In this document: piece by piece, positions 15,663 to 22,883 of the stretch
Numbering within the stretch: position 1 is the first letter of the stretch
Layout: every line of letters begins with the position of its first letter
Assembly: GCA_964624555.1 (NCBI GenBank)
Contig: CAZUXB010000031.1
Location: forward strand, 1 to 25,716
Reading direction: 5' to 3'
DNA from: SXRF01 sp964624555
Lineage (GTDB): Bacteria; Pseudomonadota; Alphaproteobacteria; Rickettsiales; SXRF01
Length of the DNA stretch: 25,716 nt
Position numbers and translations under genes: made by a program
Notes under the pieces: generated by a model
Databases searched by the model: none
What the model saw: only the letters and a program-made list of their open reading frames with translations
Told to the model about the DNA's origin: nothing

Positions 15663-16485
15663 CAGTACCTTCCAATTTTTCCTGATGTTTTTTTATGTAT
15701 TGTACGATTGTTGCCGCAGTTTCTTCCACCGAACGCTTGGTTACATCAATAACCGGCCAGCGATGCTTGCTGTATAATTTTCTGGCTTCGGCGATTTCCT
15801 TTTGCATGTACTCCATATCAATATAGTTGGTTTCCCCTTCCTGGCTTAGCGATTGCAGGCGGGTTTTGCGGATCTGCTGAAGACGTTCCGGGTTTATCGT
15901 AAGTCCTAATATAAGCGGTTTTTTAAGCTCAAGCAGGCTGGGCGGCAATGGACAATCAAGAACCAACGGAATATTCGCTGCTTTATAACCCTTATAGGCC
16001 AGATACATACAGGTTGGTGATTTTGAAGTGCGCGACACTCCCAGTATAATAACATCTGCCTCGGCCATTTCCCAGTGCGCCTGCCCGTCATCATGCGCCA
16101 GCGCATAATTAATTGCATCCATGCGGGTAAAATATTCTTCATTGAGTTCATGCTGCTTTCCGGTTCTGGCATGGCTCTCCAACCCGAGATATGCGGATAA
16201 TTCCGCCACCACCCCTGCCAGCACTTCAATGCAGGGAAGACCTCTCAGCAAACATTCTTTTTTCAGCATATCGCGCAGCACAGGATCTACCAGTGTGTAC
16301 ATAACAACCCCAGGGTCTTCCCTTATCCCGTCAATCACCCTGTCTATCTGGGCTTTGGAACGCACTAATGTCCAACTGAATTCCTCGGCGTCAACATCCT
16401 CAAACTGTACCAACGCCGCCCGCGCAACGCTACCCACCGTTTCACCTGTAGAATCCGATACCAAATGCAGATTAAATTTTTTCAT
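15655..16485 (-). CDS. ppsR: Pyruvate, water dikinase / PPDK regulatory protein (DUF299)
   Basis: This 276-residue bifunctional kinase and pyrophosphorylase controls phosphoenolpyruvate synthase or pyruvate phosphate dikinase by ADP-dependent phosphorylation of a Thr and phosphate-dependent reversal. The N-terminal VSDSTGETVG (9-18) and P-loop GVSRTSKS (149-156) are diagnostic. It is the RP001-type gene that borders the alphaproteobacterial origin. Its transcription runs away from the origin. Which dikinase it regulates here is not visible. Confidence 0.92.
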   Translation of the reverse strand: MKKFNLHLVSDSTGETVGSVARAALVQFEDVDAEEFSWTLVRSKAQIDRVIDGIREDPGVVMYTLVDPVLRDMLKKECLLRGLPCIEVLAGVVAELSAYLGLESHARTGKQHELNEEYFTRMDAINYALAHDDGQAHWEMAEADVIILGVSRTSKSPTCMYLAYKGYKAANIPLVLDCPLPPSLLELKKPLILGLTINPERLQQIRKTRLQSLSQEGETNYIDMEYMQKEIAEARKLYSKHRWPVIDVTKRSVEETAATIVQYIKKHQEKLEGTGG

Positions 16486-16507
16486 TTTTCTATTTTACTA
16501 ATAACCC

Positions 16508-16516
16508 TGTGGATAA
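16508..16516 (-). promoter_or_regulatory. DnaA box, perfect match
   Basis: TGTGGATAA, the reverse complement of TTATCCACA, lies near the ppsR end of the predicted origin. Confidence 0.85.
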
Positions 16517-16587
16517 TGTCTGTTTTATTTTTGTGCAGAATTGTTGGCAGTATTTTATCCAGAATATTTTCTTTCATATAACTGTAG

Positions 16588-16596
16588 TTATTCACA
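16588..16596 (+). promoter_or_regulatory. DnaA box, TTATNCACA type
   Basis: TTATTCACA differs from the strongest box only at the variable fifth base. Confidence 0.7.
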
Positions 16597-16643
16597 TCCT
16601 GATAAAAATTCCCCAACTATCATAAATAGCTGAACAATTTTTG

Positions 16644-16652
16644 TTATCCACA
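16644..16652 (+). promoter_or_regulatory. DnaA box, perfect match
   Basis: TTATCCACA lies immediately beside the longest A/T-rich stretch of the predicted origin. Confidence 0.85.
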
Positions 16653-16749
16653 GTTTTCTTAATATTTATGATTTTTATTATTTAAGTAGAATTAGCAGCT
16701 TAAATAAATTATCACCTGTTTATCCAGAATAACTCACAAATTGTTTTTT

Positions 16750-16758
16750 TGTGGATAA
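16750..16758 (-). promoter_or_regulatory. DnaA box, perfect match
   Basis: TGTGGATAA follows a run of seven T residues on the hemE side of the predicted origin. Confidence 0.85.
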
Positions 16759-16829
16759 TAATGTTAGCTAAAAATAATCCCCGCTTAGCGGCTCATAACT
16801 ACTACTACTCTTAAAAATATATAAATTAT

Positions 16830-17858
16830 ATGAATAATAGTAACCTTTTTCTATCGTGCCTTGAAAAAAAACATACAGGAAAGATACCCTTCTGGTTCAT
16901 GCGCCAGGCAGGCAGGTATTTACCAGAATATAGGGAAGTGCGGAAAAATTTTAAGAGCTTCCTGGAATTTTGTTACACGCCGGACGCAGCTTGTGAAGTG
17001 ACTATCCAGCCAATAACCAGATATGGCATGAGTGCGGCAATTATTTTTTCCGATATTCTTGTAATACCTGATGCGCTTGGTGTTGATGTAAGTTTTCATG
17101 AAGGACATGGCCCGGTATTGAAACCTGTTTCCGATATTTCTGAATTATCTCAAGATAATTTCTTAAATAAATTACAGCCAGTCTATGAAGCAATAAAACT
17201 TACCAGAAAAAATTTGCCTGAAGAAACAGCTCTTATCGGTTTTTGTGGCCTTCCCTGGACGCTTTCCTGTTACATGGTTGAAGGAAAAGCCAGCCGGGAT
17301 TTCCAGTCGGTGCGGCAGATAGCTCTCAGGAGAAAGGAATTTTTCAGCGGTCTTATTGATATACTTACCGGTTCAGTTATAGAACATTCACTGGCCCAGA
17401 TAGAGGCCGGGGCGCAGGCGATACAGCTTTTCGATTCATGGGCCGGAGTTTTGAGTGAGCAGGAATTTTTTGACTATTCTATTTTACCAAGTAAAAAAAT
17501 AGTCGCAGCGATAAAGGAAAAATATTCTCATGTTCCAGTCATAGGTTTCCCACGCCTGTCTGGTAGTAAAGCTGTTGATTACGCAAAAATAACCGGCGTT
17601 GATGCGGTTAGTTTTGATGGTTCAATTTCACTGGAAACAGCAAAGAATGAATTGCAGAAATATGTTGTTCCCCAAGGAAATCTTGATTCAATACTTCTTG
17701 CCGAGGATAAAAAAGAAGCATTGTTACAAAGCAAAAAAATTCTTGAAACATTGGGTAATAAAGAGTTTATCTTTAACCTCGCCCACGGTATTTTACCACA
17801 CACTCCAACAGATAATGTTTATGCCATATGTAACATGATTATGGAATATAACAGATAA
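16830..17858 (+). CDS. hemE: Uroporphyrinogen decarboxylase
   Basis: This 342-residue cytosolic enzyme decarboxylates uroporphyrinogen III to coproporphyrinogen III in haem synthesis. The signature PFWFMRQAGRYLPEYR (20-35), Asp75 in FSDILVIPDALG and GFCGLPWTL (137-145) are clear, and the length is normal. ATG 16830 has no visible ribosome binding site and follows the origin directly, so its expression may be sensitive to origin activity. It is the first gene of the haem cluster on the rightward replichore. Confidence 0.95.
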   Translation: MNNSNLFLSCLEKKHTGKIPFWFMRQAGRYLPEYREVRKNFKSFLEFCYTPDAACEVTIQPITRYGMSAAIIFSDILVIPDALGVDVSFHEGHGPVLKPVSDISELSQDNFLNKLQPVYEAIKLTRKNLPEETALIGFCGLPWTLSCYMVEGKASRDFQSVRQIALRRKEFFSGLIDILTGSVIEHSLAQIEAGAQAIQLFDSWAGVLSEQEFFDYSILPSKKIVAAIKEKYSHVPVIGFPRLSGSKAVDYAKITGVDAVSFDGSISLETAKNELQKYVVPQGNLDSILLAEDKKEALLQSKKILETLGNKEFIFNLAHGILPHTPTDNVYAICNMIMEYNR

Positions 17859-17861
17859 TTT

Positions 17862-17905
17862 GCCATAAATGATAAAATATGGCATAATATTTCCATAAAT
17901 GGTAA
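17862..17905. promoter_or_regulatory. Probable VapB operator: paired direct repeats
   Basis: CCATAAATGATAA (17863-17875) and CCATAAATGGTAA (17893-17905) differ at one base and start exactly 30 bases apart, near three helical turns. GCCATA (17862) and TATGGC (ending 17883) also form an inverted pair. Its placement just before the antitoxin gene suggests binding by the VapB-VapC complex. Confidence 0.55.
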
Positions 17906-17920
17906 TTTAAGGAGAATGTT

Positions 17921-18190
17921 ATGAATGGAAAATTTATTACTATTGATAATTCTGGGCGTATAGTTATTCCTGCGTTATATCGTAAAGAATTAGGTACTAA
18001 AGACGGGGAAGAAATTTTTATATATTTCAAAGATAACGAAGTTCGTATTATGGACAAAAAAATGGCTGAAGAAAAAAATATGGCAGAAGTAGAAAAAATT
18101 AGAGAAAAATGGAAAAAATTAAAAAAACCAGGAGAGAGCGTAGTTGAAGGGTTTTTAAAAAATAGAAAAAAATATAGCGGAGATATATGA
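17921..18190 (+). CDS. vapB: VapB-type antitoxin, AbrB/SpoVT-like DNA-binding fold
   Basis: This 89-residue protein starts with a swapped-hairpin AbrB-like domain (about 1-47), visible as ITIDNSGRIVIPALYRKELG (20 residues), followed by a Lys/Glu-rich helical tail that would wrap the toxin. It should neutralise VapC and repress the operon. AAGGAG (17909-17914) is a strong ribosome binding site 6 bases before ATG 17921. It overlaps vapC by 4 bases. The pair is AT-rich and A-run rich, unlike the older core genes, which suggests acquisition by transfer. Confidence 0.85.
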   Translation: MNGKFITIDNSGRIVIPALYRKELGTKDGEEIFIYFKDNEVRIMDKKMAEEKNMAEVEKIREKWKKLKKPGESVVEGFLKNRKKYSGDI

Positions 18191-18570
18191 AGGAATATTG
18201 TGTAGATTCTTCTGCCTTGTTAGCTTATGCTTTTAGTGAAGAAGGAGCTGATAAGGCCTATAGATATCTTCATAATTCGGTTATATCATCTGTAATTTAT
18301 AGCGAATTTTTTTCTGTAGTTCTTGAAAGAAAAGCTAATCTGGAAGATGCTTTTAAGATTATAAACTTCTTTAATATACATGTAATAGATTTTAATGAGG
18401 AACAGGCTTTAATAACTGCTGAGCTTCGTGAAAAAACAAAATCGAAAGGCCTGTCTCTTGGTGATAGATCATGTTTAGCTCTTGCCATTATTAAAAAAAT
18501 ACCTGTTGTTACGGCCGATAAAATCTGGTCAAAGTTAGATATTGGTGTTGATATAAAACTCATAAGATGA
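18187..18570 (+). CDS. vapC: VapC-type PIN-domain ribonuclease toxin
   Basis: This 127-residue PIN-domain endoribonuclease is the toxin of the pair. The acidic catalytic residues are all present: Asp7 (VDSSALLAY), Glu40 (VIYSEF), Asp93 (LGDRSCLALA) and Asp111 (VTADKIW). The cellular RNA target is unknown; VapC proteins cut tRNAs or rRNA. Its start overlaps the vapB stop. The downstream hemH begins 12 bases later without a visible ribosome binding site, so hemH may depend on read-through from here. Confidence 0.88.
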   Translation: MKEYCVDSSALLAYAFSEEGADKAYRYLHNSVISSVIYSEFFSVVLERKANLEDAFKIINFFNIHVIDFNEEQALITAELREKTKSKGLSLGDRSCLALAIIKKIPVVTADKIWSKLDIGVDIKLIR

Positions 18571-18582
18571 ACTAACCTAGAT

Positions 18583-19644
18583 ATGACCAAAAAAACGGCA
18601 GTTATATTATTTAACCTTGGTGGTCCAGATGAGCCTAAAGCAGTAAAGCCGTTTTTATTTAATTTATTTTCTGATCCTGCAATTATAAACCTGCCACATT
18701 ATTTGCGCTGGCTGGTTGCCAAAATAATATCCAGCCGTAGGGCAGTTACTGCCAGTAATATTTATAATAAAATCGGAGGTAAATCACCAATACTTGAACT
18801 GACCAACCTTCAGGCCAAAGCTTTGGAAGAAAGGCTATGTGAGCAGGATAAGGAATCTGAATATAAAGTATTTGTTTCCATGCGCTACTGGCATCCGATG
18901 AGTAACACAGTAGTCAGGAATGTAAAAAACTATGCTCCTGACCATATTATTTTGCTTCCTCTCTATCCGCAGTTTTCTACTACAACTACGGAATCGTCTT
19001 TTAAAGATTGGGATGCTGCGGCAAAAAGTGTCGGGCTCTATGTTCCAACCACCAAAATATGTTGTTTCCCTACTGACCTGGGGTTTGTGGCAGCACATGC
19101 CAAGCTGATAAAGGACGCTTACTGGAAAGCCTCCGAAACTGGTAAACCAAGAGTTCTTTTTTCAGCACATGGCCTGCCGGAAAAAGTAATAGAAAAAGGA
19201 GACCCTTACCAGTGGCAGGTGGAAAAAACCGTTGCTATGATTACTCAGGTGCTGGCGATTGAAGATCTTGATTACAGTGTTTGCTACCAGAGCAAAGTCG
19301 GTATGCTTAAATGGATAGAGCCATCAATAGACAGTGAAATAAAACGCGCCGGGGACGAGAAAATACCACTTCTTATAGTTCCAGTTTCATTTGTTTCGGA
19401 ACATTCGGAAACCCTCGTGGAACTTGATATTGAATATTGTCATATAGCAGAAAAAGCCGGTGTTACTGGTTATGTTCGCGTTCCTGCCCTTGGGGTTGAA
19501 CCGTTATTTATCGAAGCACTTTCTGACCTTTGCCTTAATACTGACAAAGGCGAAGAGATTTGCTCATTCACCAAAGGTCATTTTTGCCCGCGGACTTTTG
19601 AAAAATGCCCATACATGACACAACAGCAGGATAGAGCAGAATGA
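18583..19644 (+). CDS. hemH: Ferrochelatase
   Basis: This 353-residue enzyme inserts ferrous iron into protoporphyrin IX, the final haem step. The NLGGPDEP start, LLPLYPQFSTTTTES region, catalytic His196 in FSAHGLP and Glu276 in VSEHSETLVELD are present. Three cysteines in the C-terminal tail (ICSFTKGHFCPRTFEKCP) could bind an iron-sulfur cluster, as in some ferrochelatases; this is a guess from spacing. The ATG overlap with hemJ (4 bases) shows coexpression. Confidence 0.93.
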   Translation: MTKKTAVILFNLGGPDEPKAVKPFLFNLFSDPAIINLPHYLRWLVAKIISSRRAVTASNIYNKIGGKSPILELTNLQAKALEERLCEQDKESEYKVFVSMRYWHPMSNTVVRNVKNYAPDHIILLPLYPQFSTTTTESSFKDWDAAAKSVGLYVPTTKICCFPTDLGFVAAHAKLIKDAYWKASETGKPRVLFSAHGLPEKVIEKGDPYQWQVEKTVAMITQVLAIEDLDYSVCYQSKVGMLKWIEPSIDSEIKRAGDEKIPLLIVPVSFVSEHSETLVELDIEYCHIAEKAGVTGYVRVPALGVEPLFIEALSDLCLNTDKGEEICSFTKGHFCPRTFEKCPYMTQQQDRAE

Positions 19645-20084
19645 ACGATGGATTATATCACTGGATAAAGGCATTGCATATAATCGCGGTGATTTCATGG
19701 ATGGCGGGGATGCTTTACCTGCCGCGCCTGTTTGCTTACCACACTCGTGTCCAGCCGGGTAGCGAAGCATCTGAGTTGTTTAAAATAATGGAGCGCAGGT
19801 TATTACGGATAATCATCAACCCGGCTATGATAGTCACCTGGGGAGCTGGTTTGTGGCTGATGTTCTATACCAATTCCCTTGATCCAGCCAATGGCAGGTG
19901 GATGCATTTTAAACTGACCCTTATTATTTTCATGCAGATAGTGCATGCCATGCTTGCCCGTTACCGTCGCCATTTTGCGAATGACCGTAATATGAAATCG
20001 GAAAAATTCTTCCGCATACTGAACGAAGTTCCGGCAGTGCTGATGATCGGCATCGTTATTTTAGTGGTGGTGCGCCCGGTTTAG
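19641..20084 (+). CDS. hemJ: Protoporphyrinogen oxidase, HemJ family
   Basis: This 147-residue membrane protein with about four hydrophobic helices resembles HemJ, which oxidises protoporphyrinogen IX to protoporphyrin IX in many proteobacteria. The conserved segment ALHIIAVISWMAGMLYLPRL (20 residues) with His13, followed by FAYH, fits the family. It supplies the substrate of the preceding ferrochelatase. Downstream, a repeat replaces the rho gene that often follows in alphaproteobacteria. Confidence 0.9.
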   Translation: MNDGLYHWIKALHIIAVISWMAGMLYLPRLFAYHTRVQPGSEASELFKIMERRLLRIIINPAMIVTWGAGLWLMFYTNSLDPANGRWMHFKLTLIIFMQIVHAMLARYRRHFANDRNMKSEKFFRILNEVPAVLMIGIVILVVVRPV

Positions 20085-20088
20085 TAAC

Positions 20089-20167
20089 TGTCATACCGAG
20101 CAAATGCGAGGTATCTTTGCAATATTAATTATAAAGACGAGATCTCTCACTGGCGTTCGAGATGACA
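20089..20167. repeat. Palindromic repeat supplying the yraN start codon
   Basis: The element begins TGTCATACCGAG and ends TTCGAGATGACA, again with TGTCA...TGACA ends. The ATG of the terminal GATGACA is the most credible start codon of yraN. Internal pairing is weaker than in the other copies. Confidence 0.75.
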
Positions 20168-20545
20168 AAAATAACCACAAAGAAAAAAGCTTATAAGTTT
20201 GGCCTGGTCGCCGAAAAAATAGCGGCTGTGTTTTTGACTATGAAAGGCTACAGGGTAATTGCCCGGCGTTACCATAATCCCAAAGGCGAAATTGATATTC
20301 TCGCCACCAAAGGTAAAACCCTTGCTATCGTTGAGGTCAAGGCGCGTCAAAGTTTGGAGAGTGGCGCTTACAGCATTCCGCTATGGAAACAGCAGAAGAT
20401 TTTAGGAGCGCTGGAATGGCTCATGGCCAGCAGCGGAAAAATCGCTACGCTTGCAAAGGCGGGGGAACGTGTTATACGTTTTGATGCAATAATTATTGTC
20501 CCGGGGAGATTGCCGGTACATCTGAAAGATGCGTGGAGGATATGA
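20162..20545 (+). CDS. YraN-type UPF0102 nuclease-fold protein
   Basis: This 127-residue protein of the UPF0102/YraN family has an endonuclease-like fold of uncertain role, perhaps in DNA repair or recombination. The PD-(D/E)XK-like residues are Glu43 and Asp45 (GEIDILA) and Glu58 and Lys60 (IVEVKAR). The N-terminal KKKAYKFGLVAEKIAA matches the family start. The only ATG before that block is 20162, inside a repeat, with no clear ribosome binding site; the next ATG is deep in the fold. The stop is close to the next start. Confidence 0.85.
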   Translation: MTKITTKKKAYKFGLVAEKIAAVFLTMKGYRVIARRYHNPKGEIDILATKGKTLAIVEVKARQSLESGAYSIPLWKQQKILGALEWLMASSGKIATLAKAGERVIRFDAIIIVPGRLPVHLKDAWRI

Positions 20546-20547
20546 AA

Positions 20548-21150
20548 ATGCAGACAGTGAAAATAGGTGTATTTTTAATCGCAATGGCAGGATTACAAGC
20601 CTGTGTCCCGCTGGTTATCGGCGGCGCTACTGAAACCGCCGTGGTTGTAGCGCAGGAGCGCACTGTTGGCAGCGCAATTGATGATACCGGAATATTACTC
20701 CAGATAAAAAATCTCTATGCCAAAGAAGATTACAAGGACCTTCTCGCCAACGTTGAAATAAAGGTTGTCGAAGGCCGCGTGCTGCTCACCGGTAATGTTG
20801 ATAAGCCAGAATCACAGATCGAGGCGGTGAAACTGGCGTGGCAGATTCCGAATGTGAAAGAAGTGATGAACGAGGTGCAGATAAACGATAAATCTGGCAT
20901 CTGGAATTATACCAAGGACGTGTGGATAAGCACCCAGGTGCGCGCCCGCCTGCTCTTTGGCAAGGACATACACAATATCAACTACTCGGTCATAACCGTA
21001 AACCAGGTAGTGTACCTTATGGGTATCGCCCAGAACCAGGAAGAGCTTAACCGCGCCACTAATGTTGCGAGTTCGACCAACTATGTGCAGCGCGTGGTCA
21101 GCTATGTGCGCATGAAGGATGACCCGCGCCGCGGGTATCTGCCGCAATAA
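20548..21150 (+). CDS. BON-domain lipoprotein
   Basis: This lipoprotein of about 200 residues has a signal peptide ending in lipobox LQAC and two BON domains (roughly 45-115 and 120-195) related to DolP/OsmY. BON lipoproteins sit in the outer membrane or periplasm and support envelope integrity. ATG 20548 lies 8 bases after GGAGG; ATG 20542, overlapping the yraN stop, is the alternative. DolP-type genes commonly follow yraN. Confidence 0.87.
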   Translation: MQTVKIGVFLIAMAGLQACVPLVIGGATETAVVVAQERTVGSAIDDTGILLQIKNLYAKEDYKDLLANVEIKVVEGRVLLTGNVDKPESQIEAVKLAWQIPNVKEVMNEVQINDKSGIWNYTKDVWISTQVRARLLFGKDIHNINYSVITVNQVVYLMGIAQNQEELNRATNVASSTNYVQRVVSYVRMKDDPRRGYLPQ

Positions 21151-21154
21151 TTAT

Positions 21155-22087
21155 ATGAAACTTCGCGTCGCCATACAGATGGATCTGATCGACTCCATCA
21201 ATTACCACAGTGATTCCACGCTGATGCTCGGCATCGAAGCGGTGAACCGCGGCCACGAGGTTTTTTATTATACGCCCGATAAACTCACCTATAGTGACGG
21301 GAAAATAACCGCCCGCGCCCACCCCGCGAAATTTTTTGACGGCGATCTCTATTACAAACTTGATGATGAATTTATTCTTAATCTAAACAGCGTGGATGTG
21401 GTTTTGCTGCGCCAGGACCCGCCCTTCGACATGACCTATCTCACCACCACCTACCTGCTCGAACAACTCAGGGGTGTGCTGGTGGTAAATAATCCGGCGA
21501 GTGTGCGCAACCACCCGGAAAAGCTGTTTCCAACGTTGCTGCGCGAGTTCATGCCCCCTACCCTCATCAGCGCCGATATCGATGCTATAAAATCCTTTTA
21601 TAAAGAACATAAGGACATTGTGCTGAAGCCACTCTATGGCTATGGCGGACGGGCGGTGATGCGCCTGAAGGATGGCGACAGTAATTTTTATGCCCTGACC
21701 GAATTGCTTTTTGCGGCGCGCAAAGAGCCGATAATAGTGCAACGTTTCCTGCCTGAAGTAAAAAGCGAGGACCGGCGCATCATACTGATTGATGGGGAAA
21801 TAGCCGGAGCGATAGGCCGCATCCCGGACGAAGGTGATATCCGCGCCAATATGCGTGTCGGTGGCGTGCCGGTGAAAGTTGAACTCACATCAAAACAAAA
21901 AGAAATCTGCGAGGCACTGAAACAACCGCTTAAAGATGAAGGTCTGATATTCGTAGGCCTTGATGTCATTGGCGACTGGCTCACCGAAATAAACATTACC
22001 TCGCCCACGGGACTGCGTGCAGTAAAAAACCTCACCGGAAAAAACATTGCGATCGATATATGGAACGCGATAGAGAGTAAAATTTAG
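21155..22087 (+). CDS. gshB: Glutathione synthetase
   Basis: This 310-residue ATP-grasp ligase joins gamma-glutamylcysteine and glycine to make glutathione. Diagnostic parts are the N-terminal VAIQMDLIDSINYHSDSTL (19 residues), LRQDPPFDMTYLTTTYLLE, NNPASVRNHPEKL, the ATP-grasp LKPLYGYGGRAVMRL and EINITSPTGLR. ATG 21155 is chosen because the family motif begins at once; there is little ribosome binding site. It overlaps the convergent cysQ by 4 bases. Confidence 0.94.
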   Translation: MKLRVAIQMDLIDSINYHSDSTLMLGIEAVNRGHEVFYYTPDKLTYSDGKITARAHPAKFFDGDLYYKLDDEFILNLNSVDVVLLRQDPPFDMTYLTTTYLLEQLRGVLVVNNPASVRNHPEKLFPTLLREFMPPTLISADIDAIKSFYKEHKDIVLKPLYGYGGRAVMRLKDGDSNFYALTELLFAARKEPIIVQRFLPEVKSEDRRIILIDGEIAGAIGRIPDEGDIRANMRVGGVPVKVELTSKQKEICEALKQPLKDEGLIFVGLDVIGDWLTEINITSPTGLRAVKNLTGKNIAIDIWNAIESKI

Positions 22088-22845
22088 CCCCCAAAAGCCA
22101 CGAAACCAGGATTTTCAAAACCTTTTTTGCCGTAAAGGAATGGTTTTCCGTCGGTAGTTTCCACGCGCCCACCAGATGCTTCGAGTATGGCCTGCCCGGC
22201 GGCGGTATCCCATTCCATCGTGCGCCCGAAGCGCGGGTAAATATCGGCGCTTCCTTCCGCCACCGCGCAGAATTTCGCCGAGCTGGAACTGGGCAGAACA
22301 TCTTTTATCTTCAAACTTTGCAGATAGGCTTCTGCCATTTTCGATGGGTGCGAACGGCTTTTTACCACCACCAGCCCATCGCTTGGAGCTTTGCGCACTT
22401 TTATTCTCTGCGCTTTGTTCGTACCTTCCTGTTTATAGGCTCCGCTTCCCACCATTCCGTAATATAAAATTTTATGTGGCGGGCAATAAATGACGCCGAA
22501 CACCGGTTTGTTATTTTCGATAAGGCCGATATTCACCGTAAACTCCTGCTCGCCGCGCACGAAGCTTTTAGTACCGTCGAGCGGGTCGACCAGGAAAAAA
22601 CGCGCATGGTGATGCTCGCCTATTGTCTCATCTTCCTCGGCGATTATGGGTATTTCCGGGGCGATTTTGGCCAGTTCCTGCGTTATATATTTGTTGGCGG
22701 CAAAATCAGCCTCGGTCACAGGACTGTCATCGGCTTTTTTTGACTGCCCATAACCGCCTGTAAAATAATCCATAATAAGCTCTCCGGCGCCACGTGCGAT
22801 TTCACAAGCAGACACTAGATATTTGCTACAAATAGTGCTATCCAT
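22084..22845 (-). CDS. cysQ: 3'(2'),5'-bisphosphate nucleotidase, CysQ type
   Basis: This is a 253-residue phosphatase of the inositol monophosphatase superfamily. CysQ hydrolyses 3'-phosphoadenosine 5'-phosphate, recycling a product of sulfate assimilation. The metal-binding residues AEEDE (69-73), DPLDGTKSF (87-95) and the C-terminal MEWDTAAGQAIL are present. ATG 22845 follows AAGGG closely; an upstream in-frame GTG at 22857 is possible. Inositol monophosphatase is a less likely alternative because of the DGTKSF form. Confidence 0.88.
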   Translation of the reverse strand: MDSTICSKYLVSACEIARGAGELIMDYFTGGYGQSKKADDSPVTEADFAANKYITQELAKIAPEIPIIAEEDETIGEHHHARFFLVDPLDGTKSFVRGEQEFTVNIGLIENNKPVFGVIYCPPHKILYYGMVGSGAYKQEGTNKAQRIKVRKAPSDGLVVVKSRSHPSKMAEAYLQSLKIKDVLPSSSSAKFCAVAEGSADIYPRFGRTMEWDTAAGQAILEASGGRVETTDGKPFLYGKKGFENPGFVAFGG

Positions 22846-22883
22846 ACAACCCTTCACAAAAACTAATATAGAAGCATTTATTC

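Larger units (their letters stand above)
16486..16829. other. oriC: Predicted chromosomal replication origin (oriC)
   Basis: A 344-base, visibly AT-rich gap lies between divergent ppsR and hemE. Perfect DnaA boxes occur at 16508-16516, 16644-16652 and 16750-16758. TTATTCACA (16588-16596) fits the TTATNCACA consensus, and two one-mismatch sites TTATCCAGA lie at 16555-16563 and 16720-16728. A long A/T stretch (about 16654-16712) could be the unwinding element. The hemE/RP001-type boundary is the established origin site in Caulobacter and is conserved in Rickettsia. I saw no TTAA-N7-TTAA CtrA site by eye. No promoter for hemE was assigned. Confidence 0.88.
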
